In this document: positions 58,376 to 64,000 of the stretch, one piece after another
How the letters are laid out: the number at the start of each line of letters is the position of its first letter
How positions within the stretch are numbered: the stretch's first letter is position 1
Assembly: GCA_039720395.1 (NCBI GenBank)
Contig: CM077831.1
Coordinates: forward strand, 12,925,803 to 12,989,802
Length of the DNA: 64,000 bases
From: Liquidambar formosana
Taxonomy: Eukaryota; Streptophyta; Magnoliopsida; Saxifragales; Altingiaceae
Direction of reading: 5' to 3'
Program-made: the position numbers and the translations under genes
The notes under the pieces: model-generated
Database searches by the model: none
Told to the model about the DNA's origin: nothing
Seen by the model: the letters and a program-made list of their open reading frames with translations, nothing else

Positions 58376-59662
58376 TCAATTTTTCTTGGGCTTCTTTGCA
58401 GCTCGCTTTTCAGCTTTCTTCTCCTCTCTTTCGTGTCTTCTTTTCTTCCTCAAGTCGTGTTCGTAAGCTGCTGTCAATGCTTCCATAATATCCTCCCTAC
58501 AAGGTCCAAGTCCATCATTCTTGATAAGTCCAAAAATCCTTTCTCTTCGAGTAGTCTCTCGCTTACCCAAATTGCTTTTCAACCATTCCTTATACTCGAG
58601 GCTCATCATATGTGGACCATCAGTATTCGTAACTTGAGTTAGTGTCAGCTTACTAGGCCATCGATCCTTCACCCAAGTCACTACAGAAAGACCCGCAGGC
58701 ACCACAGGATAGTCACCTTTCAAGGAAGTGGATATGGTTTGCATGGCACCCATCTGACGAAGAACCCTTGAAGGCCAATAGAAAGAAGTAGACCTCAGTC
58801 CTATGAGTCTCACTATTGCACATCCAGAAGTTCGCAGAAGCACTCGTTCACTGCAGCCCCATATGAAGACAAACCATTTGACATTCCTCCATGAAAGGGT
58901 TTGGAAGTAACCTAGCCAATCCCTCAATGAGAACTTTCCAGGCAACTCAATGCAGCGAAGGCAGTAATGCTGGGGCTTATATGGTGTAATGACAGTGGGT
59001 GATAAGAAATTCAGCCTTTCAAGCAACCACATTTGCAACAAAATGGGGCTACCTCCTAAAGGAACCTTTGGGTCCTCATGAGTTTTATCCAAGCAATTCA
59101 GGGTTTCAACTAGCACCATGGGAATCAGGTTATGACCCTTGGCAAGGAGAGGAATCAACTCACAGATTTGTATGGGAACATGTGGAGTACCAGTTGAAAT
59201 AAGGAAACGACCAATGAGGCAAAAGGCAAGTGCATGCTTAATGGGAAAGGTAAATTTCAGAATACCTTTACTATCATAGGCCAAAAAAGAGGTTGCCAAT
59301 TTCATCAAGTCTACAATATGGTCCTTTACAAACGTAGAGGCATATTGTGGGTGAATCCCAAGGAGGTTGGAAAAAGAAGTAAGGAAGCTTGGGCGAGGAG
59401 TAGGGAGTATGAAAGGACTTACCGGTGAAACTCCATACAAAGCACAGAATTCCTCCATGGTTGGGCACAGTTCTTCATAGTTGAAGCGGAACACATGAAT
59501 TTGGGGATCCCAAAAATATATAGCAGCAGTCAAGAGGTTCGTTTCAAGCTTCACATGCCTCAAGGAAAGCAATGGATCCAAGCCAAAGCACTTGAACTCA
59601 GATTTTGCTTCAGCACTCATAACTCTCAAAAACCCTCCTAAAAATTTGTCTAGAGCCTCCAT
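58376..59662 (-). CDS. Antisense gene 1 of copy C, intact PMD-like protein (428 aa)
   Basis: One uninterrupted exon, MEALDKFLGGFLRVMSAEAK to AAKKPKKN. Features: a TAAIYFWDP, HVFRFNYEEL, CPTMEEFCALYGV segment typical of PMD/DUF7745-like proteins encoded by plant transposons, a hydrophobic middle (HALAFCLIGRFL), a Trp-rich segment (RNVKWFVFIWGC) and a basic C-terminus. It is transcribed against pol from its own TATA box (59712-59718), 88 bp from the palindrome module 59806-59885. The sequence shows no catalytic site. Molecular role unknown. Confidence 0.85.
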   Translation of the reverse strand: MEALDKFLGGFLRVMSAEAKSEFKCFGLDPLLSLRHVKLETNLLTAAIYFWDPQIHVFRFNYEELCPTMEEFCALYGVSPVSPFILPTPRPSFLTSFSNLLGIHPQYASTFVKDHIVDLMKLATSFLAYDSKGILKFTFPIKHALAFCLIGRFLISTGTPHVPIQICELIPLLAKGHNLIPMVLVETLNCLDKTHEDPKVPLGGSPILLQMWLLERLNFLSPTVITPYKPQHYCLRCIELPGKFSLRDWLGYFQTLSWRNVKWFVFIWGCSERVLLRTSGCAIVRLIGLRSTSFYWPSRVLRQMGAMQTISTSLKGDYPVVPAGLSVVTWVKDRWPSKLTLTQVTNTDGPHMMSLEYKEWLKSNLGKRETTRRERIFGLIKNDGLGPCREDIMEALTAAYEHDLRKKRRHEREEKKAEKRAAKKPKKN

Positions 59663-59711
59663 AATTTCTAATGAATGAATACAAGTTGGTTTAGGAACCT
59701 CTTGGATGTAT

Positions 59712-59718
59712 TTTTATA
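59712..59718 (-). promoter_or_regulatory. TATA box of antisense gene 1, copy C
   Basis: Minus strand CCCTATAAAAATACATCC, ~50 bp before the ATG at 59662. Confidence 0.7.
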
Positions 59719-59805
59719 GGGAAAAGGTCACAAATCCATGTTCTAGAAGGAGAAAACCCGTCAAAGTAGGGAGTTTCCTATTTGAAGTGGGATTCTCGCT
59801 TCGGG

Positions 59806-59885
59806 CTCAGGTGACCACCCAGGCCTGGGCGGCTAGCCACCTGGGCTTGGGCGGCTAGCCGCCCAGCCCCGGGTGGTCACTCGAG
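59806..59885. promoter_or_regulatory. Palindrome module upstream of antisense gene 1, copy C
   Basis: CTCAGGTGACCACCC...GGGTGGTCACTCGAG with GGGCGGCTAGCCGCCC inside; 80 bp. Confidence 0.75.
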
Positions 59886-60108
59886 GCCGTTTTCCTATTT
59901 TGCCTATTTTTGACCCCCTTTGACCCTTATATGGTTATGTGACCTTGGGAAGCTTATTTTGAGCTTATTTTTGCACAAAAACATGAGTAAATCACCATAA
60001 TGGAATTCCAAAAGTCTCATAAAAGTACCAAAGCAAATGTTCAAAGAAAGGTTACAAAGCATAAAGAAGGATGTTTCATTCATTCACAAAGCAAGAGGTT
60101 AAGCTAAG

Positions 60109-62850
60109 CTAATGATCTCCTGTGGTTCTTCTCTTTCTACTTGACTCGCCTCTACCATGACCAACATGAGGATTCCTTTGGGGTGGCATTGGTTGTGGTG
60201 GACGCAGTGTGGAGACCTGTTGCAAAGATAATCAATTAATAAAGAAGGGTTATATCTTCAGCTCCTATGATTGGAATGAACAAAGGGAATGTCTTACAGT
60301 GGGATTTAGTTGCCCTTCTAGCACAAAGTTTGCCAAACTCATCCTAACAAGGTCCCGCCTTAATCCCTCGCTGAGTTCAAGGCACTCCTGTGCGTACTCT
60401 CGAGGAACCTAAAAGATGAACATGGTTAATAAATGATAAAAGAGGTTCTAAGGAAGGCAAAGGTTTAGAGCTTACATGCTCGTAGCTCGAGTCAATCTTG
60501 GGGACCTCATCAAAAGCAGGGCGGGTAATGTCAGTCCTCATGAACTCCAACCCATTGCATAAGTTCATTTGTCAGTCGAGAACTGGGAGAGGCGGCTGTG
60601 CCATTCCCCCCATCTCATAATCATCATCCCCATGAGTCATGCCTGTGGAGGACGCTATTGTGGAACTATGTCCACGAGCTCGCCGGCCCTGCAATAGATA
60701 ATGGCTTAAGAGAAGTGTTTGCATAAATCGATAATTGAAAAAAAATGGGATAGAAACTCACCCCCTGAGGTGGGAAGCCAATGACTCTAAGGCGCATCAG
60801 AAATTGATTGCAAAAAGTCATGTAGTCAGTATTGGGCGAGGTGAACTCCTCAGCATCCCATCTAGTCAGAGCTTCCATCAGCTCATCCCCATCTAGAGAG
60901 TCAGTGTGCCTCATATTCATGGGAGGCAAGACAGGGGTAAGAGCGGCATCCACTCGTCCTTTCACCTGCCTAAGGACACGCTCCCCTAAATACCAGTATC
61001 GCCCTGAGGGACCCTCAAAGAGTACCCTTTTCCCTGTCAACTCCAAGCAAGACACACACCTCCTAGGCAGCCTGCCTTCCCACAGTCCCCTTGGGCTCCA
61101 CTCTATCTGTTGAATTTGAAAAAAAAATGATGAGTAAGATAATAAAAAAAATGAAAGGAAAAAAGAAAAGAATGAGGAAGGAGGATCACCATATCAGCAT
61201 TTAAGCTTGCCAAGTACGCCCTTGCATGGGCGTAGTCATGCCTATTGGGGGCACGCACAACTATCTTGTTGGGAGCATAGTTCCCAAGTATGGGCCATTC
61301 TTGTATCTCATTGTCCAGGGTGGGGCGGCACAGTCCCAGATACTCGTAGTACCATATCTGTCAAAATTCAAGAAAAGCATTAAAATTAAGTCAAGTTTGA
61401 GAGGAATTTAAAAATTAAACATTTTTACTTACCTCCCAAACAAATGGGAGCCCACCAAAATTCTTGGAAACACCTCGAGACATGTCGGACATGGATCTGT
61501 ACATGGTAGCTAGTGCTGCCCCTCCCCAGTTATACCTCCCCATCTTATTCACATCCACCATGGAAGCAAGATAGCCCAGTTGTGCCATGTCATTGGCACC
61601 AACAAAGAGAGTGCAAGAGAGCATGTAGATCATGAATGCCCTAGCTATGCACTCGGGAGCCACTCCCACACCTTCTACTTGGTTGGCAAAATTCTCGAAT
61701 AGCCATGTCCTCCTAACACCGCGTGAGCCCGCCTCAATATCCATCCCCAACATAGTGAGGAGATAAGCACTATCCGTGTTGGCATCCCCATAGAATTCCA
61801 ACCTCTTTCCTTTGAGGCTTAAACCGGTGATGATTGAAAAATCCTTGGGAGTCATGGTCATCTCCCCAAAGCTAAAGTGGAAGGTGTTGGTGGTATCCCA
61901 CCATAATTCAACTAAGGCGAGAAGAGCTTGCCTATCCCATTGTTCATTCCATAGGGAGTCAAGAAACCAACTAAAACCTGCTTTCTTAATGAAGTCTCTT
62001 GCGGAAGGTTGGGTGTGTTCCATATGCTTCCACCACCCAATAAGATTCTTTATCGAAGACCTTGTGCATAGGTCTTGGACATTGGGCTAATCAAGAAGAA
62101 TTATTCACCTAGTTAGTGTAAAAATCATATGCAAGCATTGATAATTGGCTTTCAAAAAACTAAGTCTTTTAGTTCATGAACAAGTAAACCATGCTTTAAA
62201 AGTTTATGAAAACATTGGTTTTATTCCTCAAACCCATGATCATTGGTAAACCATGCATTCCAAGACCATGGAAACATGGATTTTTCAAAGAAAATAGCAA
62301 GCAAACTTTGTTTTCCAAAGTGGTTTTTTAAGGAAAAAAATAAGCAAACCTTGTTCATGAAAACATGGGTTTTTCAAAAATATAGCAAACTTTGTTTTTC
62401 AAAGTTCATGAAAATGCTTGGTTTTGTTTCTAAAATCAATTAGAAATGAATGCCTATGATTTTGCCTTGCAATACACATCAATTTTACAAAGATTGGATG
62501 AATTTTCGTCATTCAAGCATTTTATCAAACACTTGGTGGGCACTATTCACCAAGTTTTCAAATTGAATTCTTTTCACATCCAATCCTTGCCAAAATCAAT
62601 GGGCATTGCAAACATTGCTAGGAATACTCATAGAGAGTTCATGGGAATGCATTTCAACCAACAAAAATGAAAATTTCAAAGAAAAGTTTAAAATGGGTAA
62701 GCTTACCTCTTGCATGGAATGGATAAAGGAGAGATGATTCCTTGGTTCTAGGAGCAATTTCCCTTGAGGAACATCATATATTGGTGCCTTGTATCTACTC
62801 TTTGAGTCAAGGAATGGATACTTTGAAGTGGAGTCTTCATTTGGATCCAT
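60109..62850 (-). pseudogene. Antisense gene 2 of copy C, seven-exon PMD-type gene, nearly intact
   Basis: Exons read from GT-AG sites: 62850-62707, 62086-61433, 61357-61189, 61106-60762, 60688-60476, 60408-60298, 60216-60109; about 580 codons. Exon 2 carries the PMD-like core (FGEMTMTPKDFSIITGLSLKG, WLFENFANQVEGV, GGAALATMYRSMSDMSRG). Exon 4 has YWYLGERVLRQVKGRVDAAL; the last exon ends GRGESSRKRRTTGDH, basic. Two faults: one extra base in exon 3 (~61200, A run) and an in-frame TGA in exon 5 (CGA expected). Element D has the same gene in the same place. It may act with gene 1; function unknown. Confidence 0.75.
62090..62706 (-). other. Intron 1 of antisense gene 2, with degenerate repeats
   Basis: Donor CAAGAG|GTAAGC, acceptor TTGATTAG|CCC. 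It contains diverged repeats of AAACCATG, TTCATGAAAACATGG and CAAACTTTGTTTT. Confidence 0.6.
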
Positions 62851-63135
62851 GGTGGATGAACTAGCTTGTTTTGAGCAAAAATGGGTTTAATGGGTTTTGA
62901 TTTGCAAAGTGCTGCAAATTTCTTGTTTTTGATGTGAAATTGGGTGCTAATGATGCTATTTCATGTGTATGAATCCCTCTTGAAGTGTGGATTTGAATGC
63001 CTTTGGGTGTTGGAGTGATTTTGCAAAATGGGGTATGCTTTCTAGAGAGAGAAACTCCAATTTTTGGGTTCTTTGAACAAGGGGTATGAATAGTGCTCTT
63101 ATGCATTTAAAAACCTAGAATTTTTCAGCACATGG

Positions 63136-63216
63136 CTCGGGTAACCACCCAAGCCTTGGGCGGCTAGCCACCAGGGCTTGGGCGGCTAGCCTCCTGAGGC
63201 TTGGTGGTCACCCAAG
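63136..63216. promoter_or_regulatory. Palindrome module upstream of antisense gene 2, copy C
   Basis: CTCGGGTAACCACCC...TGGTGGTCACCCAAG with GGGCGGCTAGCC repeated inside. It lies ~290 bp upstream of the gene 2 start codon on the minus strand. Confidence 0.75.
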
Positions 63217-63469
63217 CCACTTTGTTTTGGCTTTCTCCCTCGCTTTGTCTCGCTTTAGCGCGTGATCAAACCCTCTTCCAAATGAGATATTCAACACTTT
63301 TTGAGCTTAAAATCAATCAAATTTCACCTTGAAATCAATTCTTTGAATAGATTTTGTGTTCAAAAGGGTTGAATATATTTCCCCTGTGCCATGCCAACTC
63401 AAGTGACAATGTGTTAAGTCACTTTTCTCTTGCACCATGCTTGTTCTATCTTGATAAATTAATCATATA

Positions 63470-64000
63470 TCCTCATTTCAAATCTTGATTTTCCATCCCA
63501 CTTGGTTGAATATATTCATCACTTGAATATGTTCTTCCATTTCAAAAGTGTATTCACCCTTTGAATATGCTTCTCAGTTCCAAATCCTCATTATCTATCT
63601 TACTTGGTTAAATATATCCATCGCTTGGATATATTTCTCCATTTCAATGGTGTGTTCATCACTTGAACATACTTGTCACTTACTTGGTTAAGTATATCCA
63701 TCACTTGGATATATTTTTCCATTTCAATGGTATACTCATCACTTGAGTATACTTCTCAGTCTTTTTCAATTACTTGGTTAAATATATCCATCGCTTGGAT
63801 ATATTTCTCCATTTCAATGGTATGTTCATCACTTGAACATACTTGTCACTTACTTGGTTAAATATATTCATCACTTGGATATATTTCTCCATTTCAATGG
63901 TATACTCATCACTTGAGTATACTTCTTAGTCTTTTTCAATTACTTGGTTAAATGTATCCATCGTTTGGATATATTTCTCCATTTCAATGGTATGTTCATC
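63470..64000. repeat. Hairpin array of copy C, continues past window end
   Basis: Same type as 36755-38240: GTATACTC-ATCACTT-GAGTATAC, GTATGTTCATCACTTGAACATAC and TATATCC-ATCGCTT-GGATATA alternate. The window ends inside the array. Confidence 0.85.

Larger units (their letters stand above)
44862..64000 (+). mobile_element. Tat/Ogre-type retrotransposon copy C, 3' end outside window
   Basis: Most complete copy: 5' LTR (44862-47575), PBS, leader, gag-pro, intron, pol, antisense genes 1 and 2 with palindrome modules, hairpin array continuing past the window end. More than 19 kb including a 2.8-kb solo LTR insertion. Inserted in the RNase H region of copy B with presumed target duplication CATGC (44857-44861). 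Confidence 0.9.

Overview
The window is nuclear DNA of a flowering plant with a repeat-rich genome. The evidence is nested Ty3/gypsy LTR retrotransposons of the Tat/Ogre type, a MULE, a CACTA element, a tRNA-derived SINE, a Stowaway-like MITE, and fragments of plant genes with GT-AG introns. I cannot name the species. No clearly intact host gene is visible. Bases 27798-27897 are exactly 100 N, a gap of unknown size.

Layout. 1-11831 is a nest of 3' ends, all on the + strand: a family-1 LTR (1-2681) sits in the 3' end of a family-2 element (2682-5968), which sits in a third element, 'D' (5969-11831). D lies inside what may be the first exon of a host gene read on the - strand. 11832-15950 is AT-rich spacer with a degenerate ~175-bp repeat, a SINE and a MITE. 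About 15950-27797 is an old MULE: a mudrA-type transposase pseudogene on + and a C48 (ULP1-type) peptidase gene on -. A 6.86-kb non-autonomous CACTA element (19818-26675, TSD TTA) has inserted in it and carries exon fragments of a PTB-type RNA-binding protein and an aspartyl protease. After the gap come three copies of one Tat/Ogre family. Copy A is 27898-41116. It sits in copy B (41117-44861), which is also split by copy C (44862 to beyond the window end). C carries a solo LTR in reverse orientation (49262-52073, TSD CCCGT).

Element plan, best seen in C: LTR of ~2.7 kb; PBS; gag-protease; a short intron whose donor overlaps the gag-pro stop codon; RT, RNase H, second RNase H, integrase; then two genes on the opposite strand (a one-exon 428-codon gene and a seven-exon ~580-codon gene), both resembling plant mobile domain (PMD) proteins; then an array of hairpins; PPT; LTR. 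Gag and pol are broken in every copy, mostly by C-to-T type nonsense changes, but the first antisense frame stays open in both A and C.

Most unusual signal. Each transcription unit of these elements (LTR promoter, antisense gene 1, antisense gene 2) has a family-specific palindrome module upstream of its TATA box. Families 1 and 2 use an ~80-bp palindrome built on GGTGACCACC or on GGACGGT. Family D uses repeated TGCGTACGCA palindromes. The LTR of copy A has exchanged its promoter block for one with D-like palindromes. The 3' array has about 25 hairpins whose arms change together while the 7-nt loop stays the same. I propose an element-encoded regulatory system (PMD proteins plus palindromic sites). 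The sequence patterns are seen directly; the function is inference.
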